From CAJGBR01 sp045637425 (GTDB lineage Bacteria > Bacteroidota > Bacteroidia > Bacteroidales > Rikenellaceae): 14,704 nucleotides of DNA. A program made the position numbers and the translations under genes. Below, one piece after another: positions 7,231-13,687 of the stretch. Where the stretch lies: assembly GCA_045637425.1 (NCBI GenBank), contig JAZTZL010000007.1, positions 1 to 14,704 on the forward strand, given 5' to 3'. Below the pieces are notes generated by a model. It was not told where the DNA came from. It made no database searches and saw nothing but the letters and a program-made list of their open reading frames with translations. Every line of letters starts with the position of its first letter. The stretch's first letter is position 1.

Positions 7231-8517
7231 ATGAACTTTATTGAGGAACTCAAGTGGAGGGGTATGATACACGATATTATGCCCGGCACAGAAGAACAAC
7301 TCGCCAAAGAAATGACCACTGCATACGTCGGTATCGACCCTACAGCCGATTCGCTGCACATCGGTCACCTGGTGAGCATTATGATATTGAAACATTTTCA
7401 ACGCTGCGGACATAAACCGATATTTCTTGTTGGCGGAGCTACGGGTATGATTGGCGACCCGTCAGGTAAATCTCAAGAACGCAACCTTCTGGACGAGGCT
7501 ACATTGCGCCACAATCAGGAGGCTATCAAAACACAGCTCAGTCACTTGGTTGATTTCGACTCAAACGCAGCAAATGCGGCAGAGTTGGTAAACAACTACG
7601 ATTGGATGAAGGAATTTTCATTCCTCGATTTCATTCGCGACGTGGGCAAGATGATTACCGTAAACTATATGATGGCTAAGGACTCGGTTAAAAAACGCTT
7701 TAGCGGTCAAGGCGATGGTATGTCATTTACTGAATTTACCTATCAGTTGGTGCAAGGCTACGACTTTTTACACCTGTTCCAGACAAAGAACTGCAAATTG
7801 CAGATGGGCGGCTCAGACCAATGGGGCAACATTACTACGGGTACTGAGCTGATTCGCCGCAAACTCGGAGCAGAAGCATTCGCCGTAACCTGCCCGCTGA
7901 TCAAAAAGGCTGACGGCACAAAATTCGGCAAGACCGAATCGGGCAATATCTGGCTTGATGCACGTTATACATCACCATACAAGTTCTATCAGTTCTGGCT
8001 CAACGTGAGCGACACTGACGCAGAGAGCTACATCAAGATTTTCACTATGTTAGACCAAGAGACTATTGAAAATCTGATTGCAGCACACAGAGAGGCTCCG
8101 CACCTGAGACAACTGCAAAAACGTCTGGCAGAAGAAGTCACTGTTATGATTCACTCTCGCGAAGAGTACGAAAAGGCTATCAAGGCATCAGAGTTGTTGT
8201 TCGGACAGGCTACGACCGAGGCACTGCGCACCATCGACGAGCAGACGCTGCTGCAAGTATTCGAGGGCGTACCGACATTCGAGGTTGAACGTGCAGTTCT
8301 GGCCGAAACAAATATCCTGAATCTGTGTACTGAACTTTGCCCGATATTCCCGTCAAAGAGCGAAATGCGCAAACTCGTACAGGGTGGCGGTGTAAGCTTG
8401 AACAAAGAAAAAGTCACATCTATCGAGCAAACAATCGGAGAAAACGACTTGCTCAATGGCAAACATTTGTTAATCCAAAAGGGTAAAAAGAACTATTTCC
8501 TCATAATAGTGAAATAA
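7231..8517 (+). CDS. tyrS: Tyrosyl-tRNA synthetase
   Basis: This cytoplasmic class I aminoacyl-tRNA synthetase attaches tyrosine to tRNA-Tyr using ATP. The length (428 aa) is normal for bacterial TyrS. The HIGH motif is at 43-46 (SLHIGHLVS), after the AYVGIDPTADS substrate loop. GGSDQWGN at 193-200 is the tyrosine- and ATP-binding segment. The KMSKS-equivalent is KFGKT at 231-235, the usual bacterial TyrS variant. The C-terminal part, from about residue 360, looks like the S4-type RNA-binding domain (KLVQGGGVSLNKEKV). It has no obvious Shine-Dalgarno (AT-rich leader), as common in this phylum. A strong hairpin terminator follows. Confidence 0.97.
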   Translation: MNFIEELKWRGMIHDIMPGTEEQLAKEMTTAYVGIDPTADSLHIGHLVSIMILKHFQRCGHKPIFLVGGATGMIGDPSGKSQERNLLDEATLRHNQEAIKTQLSHLVDFDSNAANAAELVNNYDWMKEFSFLDFIRDVGKMITVNYMMAKDSVKKRFSGQGDGMSFTEFTYQLVQGYDFLHLFQTKNCKLQMGGSDQWGNITTGTELIRRKLGAEAFAVTCPLIKKADGTKFGKTESGNIWLDARYTSPYKFYQFWLNVSDTDAESYIKIFTMLDQETIENLIAAHREAPHLRQLQKRLAEEVTVMIHSREEYEKAIKASELLFGQATTEALRTIDEQTLLQVFEGVPTFEVERAVLAETNILNLCTELCPIFPSKSEMRKLVQGGGVSLNKEKVTSIEQTIGENDLLNGKHLLIQKGKKNYFLIIVK

Positions 8518-8532
8518 TCCGTCCTAAATTCG

Positions 8533-8582
8533 ACACGACCATAATGCTATAATACAATGCGTTATGGTCGTGTTGCTTTTTT
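8533..8582 (+). terminator. Rho-independent terminator after tyrS
   Basis: A 15-bp stem is formed by 8533-8547 and 8559-8573 (ACACGACCATAATGC with its complement, one G-T wobble), with an 11-base loop, followed closely by six T residues at 8577-8582. It ends the DUF4837-tyrS unit and separates it from the tRNA promoter. Confidence 0.9.
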
Positions 8583-8616
8583 ATTCGCCAATTACTCAAA
8601 AAAATAGGCAAAAAAT

Positions 8617-8647
8617 TTTGCATATATAAAAAAAACCTCTACCTTTG
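8617..8647 (+). promoter_or_regulatory. Consensus Bacteroidota promoter for the tRNA gene
   Basis: TTTG at 8617-8620 and TACCTTTG at 8640-8647 are separated by exactly 19 bases, a full match to the Bacteroidota housekeeping sigma consensus (TTTG-N19-TAnnTTTG). Transcription would start near 8654, a few bases before the tRNA. Confidence 0.85.
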
Positions 8648-8660
8648 CATCGATTTTTAA

Positions 8661-8734
8661 GGCGAGATAGCTCAGCTGGTTAGAGCGCATGATTCATAAT
8701 CATGAGGTCCCCGGTTCAATCCCGGGTCTCGCTA
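8661..8734 (+). tRNA. tRNA-Met (anticodon CAT); tRNA-Ile2 not fully excluded
   Basis: A complete 74-base cloverleaf is visible: acceptor stem GGCGAGA with TCTCGCT (first pair G-T wobble), D arm AGCTCAGCTGGTTAGAGC, anticodon arm CATGA-TTCATAA-TCATG with anticodon CAT, and T arm CCCGGTTCAATCCCGGG, ending in discriminator A. The 3' CCA is not encoded. The anticodon stem lacks the three G-C pairs of initiator tRNA, so it is an elongator Met tRNA or the lysidine-modified Ile2 tRNA, which also carries CAT in the gene. The loop and stem resemble elongator Met tRNA most, from memory. Confidence 0.93.
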
Positions 8735-8743
8735 CAAAAGACG

Positions 8744-8779
8744 ACGCCAGCCGAGTTGAATGAACAACTCGGCTGGCGT
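8744..8779. terminator. Perfect 15-bp hairpin, probable bidirectional terminator
   Basis: ACGCCAGCCGAGTTG (8744-8758) and its exact complement (8765-8779) flank a 6-base loop. The hairpin lies 10 bases after the tRNA and 20 bases after the stop of the convergent DUF6249-like gene. The T run is short: one T on the plus strand, and TCTTTT a few bases after the stem on the minus strand. The position between convergent units supports a terminator for both. Confidence 0.75.
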
Positions 8780-8798
8780 TACGATTCACTTCTGCGTT

Positions 8799-9206
8799 CT
8801 ATTTGTTATCGCGTTTCGATTTCTGTTCGTAAATAGCTGCCAACAGCAATCCCAATCCTCCAAAAAACAATACGCAAGCACCATATAAAGCACTTCTAAA
8901 GGAATAATCATCTTGAAATAGAACATAATCCATCTTCTGAACAAAAATTGCAACCAATAGCCCCAAACCTATACCGATAACCAACCCACTAATTGTGATA
9001 GGTGAAATTCGTTTGGGTGCAGATAACTGACGTTGTTCAATGAACGATGGCAATGAAATTCCATTTTTTAGAAATTCTGTTGGCACATCTTCGATTTTTT
9101 CGATTATTTTCAGACGTTCCTTTCGACGAATCATCAACTCAAACAATCTGTAAATACCCAACGTTATAATTCCGACAATAAGCGGCAGTGTAATGAAATC
9201 CAACAT
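8799..9206 (-). CDS. Small membrane protein, DUF6249-like
   Basis: This 135-residue protein probably belongs to the DUF6249 family of Bacteroidota, of unknown function and often found near ECF sigma factors. Visible parts are an N-terminal helix (about 4-22), a charged linker RRKERLKIIEKIEDVP with the 'rkERlkiIEK' pattern I associate with the family, a polar region to about 68, then two more hydrophobic helices (about 70-90 and 107-126) and a basic end. It is transcribed divergently from the sigma gene, and an ECF-type promoter identical in its fixed bases to the one driving the sigma gene points at it (9249-9277). This suggests it belongs to the sigma regulon. The membrane topology is directly readable; the family name is a recall-based call. 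Confidence 0.75.
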   Translation of the reverse strand: MLDFITLPLIVGIITLGIYRLFELMIRRKERLKIIEKIEDVPTEFLKNGISLPSFIEQRQLSAPKRISPITISGLVIGIGLGLLVAIFVQKMDYVLFQDDYSFRSALYGACVLFFGGLGLLLAAIYEQKSKRDNK

Positions 9207-9248
9207 AGCTGTTTAAATTTAAGTTTTTATTTTGTTTCTTTGTACCAA

Positions 9249-9277
9249 TTAGACGCAACATATCAAAAAAGGTTACA
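9249..9277 (-). promoter_or_regulatory. ECF-type promoter for the DUF6249-like gene
   Basis: On the minus strand TGTAACC, 13 bases, TGCGTCTAA: an ECF -35 of the AACC type and a -10 of the CGTC type at normal spacing. It is the mirror image of the promoter at 9301-9329. The leader to the ATG at 9206 would be about 35 bases. Confidence 0.75.
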
Positions 9278-9300
9278 ACCAACAAAAAATAATATCACAC

Positions 9301-9329
9301 TGTAACCAGATTCTAAAAACTGCGTCTAA
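9301..9329 (+). promoter_or_regulatory. ECF-type promoter for the sigma factor operon
   Basis: TGTAACC (9301-9307), 13 bases, TGCGTCTAA (9321-9329). The AACC and CGTC cores match the general ECF -35 and -10 types. The -10 ends only 7 bases before the sigma ATG at 9337, so the transcript would be leaderless or nearly so. The sigma factor probably activates its own gene. Confidence 0.78.
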
Positions 9330-9336
9330 AGTAACA

Positions 9337-9885
9337 ATGAAGAATGAAGAAACTGACATAATAAAAGAGATACTTAACGGAGATAGTACCAAATATGAAT
9401 ATTTCCTACAACGATACGGGCAGCAGATATTCGTATTGGTGTCTAACATTGTATCCTGTCAGGAAGATGCCGAAGAGATAACACAAGATATCTTTCTAAA
9501 GGCATTTCAGCGACTTCATACGTTCAAAGCCGACAGCAGTTTTTCTACTTGGTTATATCGAATAGCAACAAATGCTGCAATATCGGCAGTCAGAAAACGA
9601 CGCAATACAATTCAATTCGACGACTCAAGATTAGCCAACCTGAAAGATGAGCAAGTTGACGATTTATTAGACGATAAAAGCGAACATCAACTTAAAGCAC
9701 TATCTGATGCAATAGAAAAATTGAACGCTGATGAACGTGCCATTATCACACTATTCTATACTGAAGACAAAACCATATCTGCGATTGCCGAGATTATGGG
9801 GATAACCACTGATAATGCGAAAGTAAAGTTGCATCGCATACGCAAAAAACTTTTTGTAATTATTAAACTGAGCAACAATGAATAA
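9337..9885 (+). CDS. ECF-type RNA polymerase sigma factor
   Basis: This 182-residue protein is an extracytoplasmic-function sigma factor directing RNA polymerase to a small regulon. Region 2 spans about 10-90, with the core-binding and -10-recognition segment EDAEEITQDIFLKAF followed by FSTWLYRIATNAAISAVRKR. A charged, acidic linker follows (about 91-125). Region 4 spans about 126-178, with LNADERAIITLFY and the helix-turn-helix TISAIAEIMGITTDNAKVKL that reads the -35. There is no sigma region 1 or 3, as expected for the ECF type. The stop overlaps the next gene in ATGAATAA. Both flanking genes encode small membrane proteins, and paired ECF promoters lie upstream, suggesting autoregulation and an envelope signal. 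The exact ECF group cannot be named from sequence alone. Confidence 0.95.
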   Translation: MKNEETDIIKEILNGDSTKYEYFLQRYGQQIFVLVSNIVSCQEDAEEITQDIFLKAFQRLHTFKADSSFSTWLYRIATNAAISAVRKRRNTIQFDDSRLANLKDEQVDDLLDDKSEHQLKALSDAIEKLNADERAIITLFYTEDKTISAIAEIMGITTDNAKVKLHRIRKKLFVIIKLSNNE

Positions 9886-10243
9886 TCAAATCAAGGATAA
9901 TGGTCTGAGAACAATTCTCAACCAACGCAAACCAGATTTACCGAGCAACTTCACCTATCATACAATGAAACGGATTGAGGAAACGGCAAACAGGCGAGCA
10001 AAAATTCACAATTGGCTCTCTACTTGCGTCACCATTCTTGTTTCCATTGCAATTCTTGCTGCAGCCATAATAACAATCAACAAACTTTGTGGTGAATATC
10101 TTATCGAAACATTTACCCGTCTTTTTTCTCAAAACAAGATTCATTTCTCAGAATTTATCTTTTATGAAATAATCGCCATTATACTACTGATATTCAACAA
10201 TCTGATACAAAAGAAATTTTCAAAAAATATCGAAAACAATTAA
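9878..10243 (+). CDS. Small two-helix membrane protein, candidate anti-sigma factor
   Basis: This 121-residue protein has no recognised family. Its N-terminal 45 residues are polar and basic and contain PDLPSNFTYHTMKRIEE (about 19-35), resembling a 'lPsnF..r.M..i' motif that I recall from small membrane proteins encoded beside Bacteroidota ECF sigma factors. Two hydrophobic helices follow (about 48-67 and 94-111), then a lysine-rich end, so both termini are probably cytoplasmic. The start codon overlaps the sigma stop by 8 bases (ATGAATAA), a typical sigma/anti-sigma arrangement. Anti-sigma function is inferred from this coupling and topology. It lacks the zinc-binding HxxxCxxC motif of ZAS anti-sigma factors and any periplasmic sensor domain of useful size. 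Confidence 0.85.
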   Translation: MNNQIKDNGLRTILNQRKPDLPSNFTYHTMKRIEETANRRAKIHNWLSTCVTILVSIAILAAAIITINKLCGEYLIETFTRLFSQNKIHFSEFIFYEIIAIILLIFNNLIQKKFSKNIENN

Positions 10244-10263
10244 ATATCACAGATTATATACAA

Positions 10264-10297
10264 TAAGGGGATTGCCACATTTCGGACAATCCCCTTA
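10264..10297. terminator. Hairpin terminator between convergent operons
   Basis: TAAGGGGATTG (10264-10274) and its exact complement (10287-10297) form an 11-bp stem with a 12-base loop. It lies between the ends of the sigma operon and of rmlB. Downstream T content is modest on both strands (AACTATTTT on plus, TTGTATATAA on minus). The rest of 10244-10318 shows nothing else. Confidence 0.75.
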
Positions 10298-10318
10298 ACT
10301 ATTTTCAGCAATAAATGT

Positions 10319-11374
10319 CTATCTGTTTTTGTACATCTCTTCGTAATACTTTTCGTAGTCACCCGAGGTAATATTATCAATCCAAGACTGATTATCCAAA
10401 TACCACTTAACGGTCTTTTCGATACCCTCTTCAAACTGCAACGACGGCTCCCAACCCAACTCATTTTTCAACTTAGATGAGTCAATTGCATACCTCAAAT
10501 CGTGTCCTGCACGGTCTGTTACATAGGTAATCAACCCCTCACTCGCACCTTCGGGATTTCCCAACAATCGGTCTACTGTTTTTATCAACACTCTAATCAA
10601 GTCGATATTGCGCCACTCATTGAATCCACCAATGTTGTATGTTTCGGCAATTGCGCCCTTGTGGAAAATCAAGTCAATAGCCCGAGCGTGGTCCTCAACA
10701 TAGAGCCAATCGCGAACATTCTCGCCCTTTCCATACACCGGCAGCGGTCTGCCGTGACGAATGTTATTGATAAACAATGGGATTAACTTCTCAGGGAATT
10801 GGTAAGGGCCATAGTTATTCGAACAGTTCGTTACGATTGTTGGCATTCCATAAGTATCGTGAAATGCACGAACGAAGTGGTCACTCGATGCCTTTGATGC
10901 ACTATACGGACTGTGCGGGTCATATTTCGTAGTCTCGGTGAACAGTGTTCCGTCAAACTCTAACGCTCCGTATACCTCGTCAGTCGAGATATGATAGAAA
11001 CGTTTTCCCTCCCAATCGCCATTCCAGCAATGTTTTGCAGCCTGCAACAATGACAAAGTACCCATAACATTTGTTCGAGCAAATGTGAACGGATCCTTAA
11101 TCGAACGGTCAACGTGACTCTCGGCTGCCAGGTGAATCACACCGTCAATATCATACTTTTGGAATATTTCGACAATGCGTTCGAAATCGCATATATCACA
11201 CTTTTCGAAATAATAATTCTCAGCCTGTTCAATATCCTTCAGATTCGCGAGGTTACCTGCGTATGTCAATTTATCAAGATTGACGATTCTGTATTCGGGA
11301 TATTTATTCACAAAAAGTCTCACCACGTGTGAACCGATAAATCCAGCACCACCTGTAATCAATATATTTTTCAT
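10319..11374 (-). CDS. rmlB: dTDP-glucose 4,6-dehydratase
   Basis: RmlB converts dTDP-glucose to dTDP-4-keto-6-deoxyglucose, the second step of dTDP-L-rhamnose synthesis in the cytoplasm. It is an extended short-chain dehydrogenase of 351 aa, a normal length. The NAD-binding GGAGFIGS is at 8-15, HLAAESHVDRS at 81-91, the dehydratase signature STDEVYG at 130-136 (containing the Asp-Glu pair), and the catalytic Tyr157 and Lys161 in YSASKASSDHF. NCSNNYGPYQFPEKLIP (about 183-199) is the nucleotide-sugar binding segment. It is the last gene of the rml operon, 3 bp after rmlD, and ends before the hairpin at 10264-10297. GDP-mannose dehydratase is the main relative, and the motifs and neighbours exclude it. 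Confidence 0.97.
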   Translation of the reverse strand: MKNILITGGAGFIGSHVVRLFVNKYPEYRIVNLDKLTYAGNLANLKDIEQAENYYFEKCDICDFERIVEIFQKYDIDGVIHLAAESHVDRSIKDPFTFARTNVMGTLSLLQAAKHCWNGDWEGKRFYHISTDEVYGALEFDGTLFTETTKYDPHSPYSASKASSDHFVRAFHDTYGMPTIVTNCSNNYGPYQFPEKLIPLFINNIRHGRPLPVYGKGENVRDWLYVEDHARAIDLIFHKGAIAETYNIGGFNEWRNIDLIRVLIKTVDRLLGNPEGASEGLITYVTDRAGHDLRYAIDSSKLKNELGWEPSLQFEEGIEKTVKWYLDNQSWIDNITSGDYEKYYEEMYKNR

Positions 11375-11377
11375 ATC

Positions 11378-12235
11378 CTATTTTTTCAAATTATTTATAC
11401 ACTTCACAAGAGAGTCGCGCCAATAGGGCACCTCAACTCCGAATACCTCTTTAATTTTGCTCTTATCCAGCACAGAATAACTTGGTCTGACTACCTTTGT
11501 CGGGAATTCGCCACTGCGACAGGGCATAATTTCACACTGATTATGTTGCGCAATAGAGGCAATCTCCTTAGCGAAATCATACCACGAACAAACGCCCTCA
11601 TTCGAGTAGTGATATGTTCCACACTCAAACGTGCGGGTATTTATTATATGAGCAATCACTTCGGCCAAATCCAGCGCATATGTCGGAGTACCGACCTGGT
11701 CTATCACCACTTTTCGCTTAGGCTGCGTAGCCGTTACCTCCAAAAGTGTCTTGACAAAGTTTTTACCGAATTCGGAATACAACCACGCTGTACGAATTAC
11801 GATTGCCCGACAGCCCGACTTCGCAACAGCCTGTTCTCCGGCGAGTTTCGTTCTGCCGTATGCTCCCGTAGGATTAACCGACTCGGTCTCGGCAATGGGA
11901 GTATTATTCACATTACCGCCAAAGACATAATCCGTCGAGACGTGTATTAACACTCCCCCAACCTTTGCCATTGCTGCGGCAAGATTCTCAACTGCCACGC
12001 AATTTATGACATTTGCAATATCCTCCTCATCTTCGGCCAGTTCGACATTGGTATATGCTGCACAATTGACCACTACATCAATCTTTTCGCGGAGTACCAA
12101 CTGCTCGACTGCCGCTGCATCTGTTATATCCAGCGTATCCTTATCTGTAAAGATGTAGTTATCCTCGGACCTAGGCGCAACCAGTTGCATTTCGCGCCCC
12201 AACTGACCGTAGGCTCCCGTAACCAGAATCTTCAT
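11378..12235 (-). CDS. rmlD: dTDP-4-dehydrorhamnose reductase
   Basis: RmlD reduces dTDP-4-keto-L-rhamnose to dTDP-L-rhamnose with NAD(P)H, the last step of the pathway. The protein is 285 aa, as usual. The N-terminal Rossmann motif is VTGAYGQLGRE (5-15). NCAAYTNVELAE (57-68) corresponds to the family's NCAAYTxVDxAE. STDYVFGG spans 100-107, and the catalytic Tyr126 and Lys130 are in AYGRTKLAGE. The C-terminal VVRPSYSVLDKSKI is the substrate-binding end typical of RmlD. Its ATG overlaps the rmlC stop by one base (TAATG), so translation is likely coupled. Confidence 0.96.
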   Translation of the reverse strand: MKILVTGAYGQLGREMQLVAPRSEDNYIFTDKDTLDITDAAAVEQLVLREKIDVVVNCAAYTNVELAEDEEDIANVINCVAVENLAAAMAKVGGVLIHVSTDYVFGGNVNNTPIAETESVNPTGAYGRTKLAGEQAVAKSGCRAIVIRTAWLYSEFGKNFVKTLLEVTATQPKRKVVIDQVGTPTYALDLAEVIAHIINTRTFECGTYHYSNEGVCSWYDFAKEIASIAQHNQCEIMPCRSGEFPTKVVRPSYSVLDKSKIKEVFGVEVPYWRDSLVKCINNLKK

Positions 12236-12786
12236 TACTCAAACAATTTAGCATCTGCCAACATCGGGTGATGCGAATCCTTTTCCGACAGAATTATATT
12301 TTTGAGATCAATACCCCACTCTATTCCGATTTGCGGATCGTTCCACGCAATAGCACCTTCCGCTTCGGGGTGGTAGTAGTTGTCACATTTGTATTGAAAC
12401 AGAGCCTGCTCGCTCAGCACCACAAATCCGTGTGCCATACCTATGGGCAAAAAGAACTGACGGTGGTTATCTTCCGACAACTCGACAGCCACATACTTAC
12501 CAAACGTAGGCGAACTGCGACGAATATCCACTGCAACGTCTAACACTCTGCCCTTGACCACACGAACAAGTTTACTCTGTGCATAGGGCGGCATCTGGTA
12601 GTGCAATCCTCTCAGCACCCCATACGATGAGAAACTCTCATTATCCTGCACGAAGTCTATGTCGAAACCTGTCTCCTGACGAAAACGTTCGGCATTGAAA
12701 CTTTCGAAAAAATATCCCCTATGGTCGCCGAATATCTTGGGTTCGATAATGACAACGCCCTCGATATCTGTTTTGATTACACTCAT
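12235..12786 (-). CDS. rmlC: dTDP-4-dehydrorhamnose 3,5-epimerase
   Basis: RmlC epimerises C3 and C5 of dTDP-4-keto-6-deoxyglucose, giving the L-rhamno configuration. It is a cupin of 183 aa, acting as a dimer in the cytoplasm. Family marks are DHRGYFFESF (21-30), QDNESFSSYGVLRGLHYQ (47-64) with catalytic His62, KLVRVVKGRVLDVAVDIR (72-89), FLPIGMAHGFVVLS (112-125) and the substrate-side YKCDNYYHPEAEGAIAWND. The ATG overlaps the rmlA stop in ATGA. All expected catalytic motifs appear intact. Confidence 0.97.
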   Translation of the reverse strand: MSVIKTDIEGVVIIEPKIFGDHRGYFFESFNAERFRQETGFDIDFVQDNESFSSYGVLRGLHYQMPPYAQSKLVRVVKGRVLDVAVDIRRSSPTFGKYVAVELSEDNHRQFFLPIGMAHGFVVLSEQALFQYKCDNYYHPEAEGAIAWNDPQIGIEWGIDLKNIILSEKDSHHPMLADAKLFE

Positions 12787-13661
12787 TTTCTCGTAGCCAA
12801 TTTAATCATATATTGTCCGTAGGCATTCTTTTTCATTGGCTCGGCCAATCTCAGCAGATCATCGTCGCTAATCCAGCCCTTTCTCCACGCAATCTCCTCA
12901 AGACACGCCAACTTTACACCCTGACGGCTCTCGATAACGTTCACGAATGTCGATGCTTCGTACAACGAATCGTGCGTACCCGTATCCAGCCACGCGAATC
13001 CGCGACCTAAAGTCTGCAATTTCAACTGCTCGTCACGACGGAACCAATCGTTCACGGTAGTAATCTCCAATTCGCCGCGAGCCGAAGGTTTAATATTTTT
13101 AGCAACCTCAACAACTTTGTTCGGGTAGAAATACAAACCAACCACTGCGTAATTCGATTTTGGCTCCTTAGGTTTCTCTTCGAGCGAGATTACATTTCCT
13201 TCGCCATCAATTTCGGCCACTCCGAAACGTTCGGGGTCTGGCACCCAATAGCCGAAAATCGTAGCCTTATTCTCCTGCTCGGCCGTAGCAACTGCCTTTT
13301 GCAACATACCTGTAAAGCCCTGTCCATAGAATATATTATCGCCCAGCACAAGACAAACTGAATCATCACCAATAAACTCCTCACCGATAAGGAATGCCTG
13401 CGCCAATCCGTCGGGTGAAGGTTGTTCTGCATATTGGAATCTCACTCCGTAATCGCTGCCATCACCCAAAAGGTGCTTGAACATAGGCAAATCTATCGGA
13501 GTAGAAATAATCAGTATATCTCTGATTCCAGCCAACATCAGCACTGAAATCGGATAATATACCATCGGTTTATCATAAATGGGCAGCAACTGTTTGCTCA
13601 CGCCCTTAGTTATCGGGTAGAGTCGGGTTCCGCTACCGCCCGCAAGTACAATTCCCTTCAT
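12783..13661 (-). CDS. rmlA: Glucose-1-phosphate thymidylyltransferase
   Basis: RmlA joins dTTP and glucose-1-phosphate to give dTDP-glucose, the committed step towards dTDP-L-rhamnose and usually feedback-inhibited by it. The protein has 292 aa, the length of the short, RmlA-type enzymes. The nucleotide-binding signature LAGGSGTRLYPIT is at 6-18, KQLLPIYDKPM at 23-33, the metal-binding Asp108 in LVLGDNIFYGQGF, and EEKPKEPKSNYAVVGLYFY near residues 160-178 for sugar binding. It is the first rml gene and follows the partial upstream gene by 26 bp on the same strand, so the operon promoter may lie beyond the window. Confidence 0.97.
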   Translation of the reverse strand: MKGIVLAGGSGTRLYPITKGVSKQLLPIYDKPMVYYPISVLMLAGIRDILIISTPIDLPMFKHLLGDGSDYGVRFQYAEQPSPDGLAQAFLIGEEFIGDDSVCLVLGDNIFYGQGFTGMLQKAVATAEQENKATIFGYWVPDPERFGVAEIDGEGNVISLEEKPKEPKSNYAVVGLYFYPNKVVEVAKNIKPSARGELEITTVNDWFRRDEQLKLQTLGRGFAWLDTGTHDSLYEASTFVNVIESRQGVKLACLEEIAWRKGWISDDDLLRLAEPMKKNAYGQYMIKLATRK

Positions 13662-13687
13662 TATTTTAGTATCTTTAATTGTTAGCT

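Larger units (their letters stand above)
9249..9329. repeat. Nested inverted repeat made by two divergent promoters
   Basis: TTAGACGCA (9249-9257) pairs with TGCGTCTAA (9321-9329), and GGTTACA (9271-9277) pairs with TGTAACC (9301-9307), all centred on position 9289. The arms are identical while the 13-base spacers and the 23-base centre are not. That is the pattern expected of two copies of one promoter, not of an RNA hairpin or recombination site. Confidence 0.85.

Noticed and set aside
8744..8779. Perfect 15-bp hairpin as a small RNA or REP-like repeat
   Set aside because: Only one copy is visible, no separate promoter points at it, and its place between convergent transcription units is explained by a bidirectional terminator.
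9249..9329. Nested inverted repeat as a transposon end, attachment site or RNA hairpin
   Set aside because: No transposase or integrase gene and no target duplication are nearby. The arms are separated by long non-complementary stretches, and the repeats coincide with ECF -35 and -10 elements at proper spacing on both strands.
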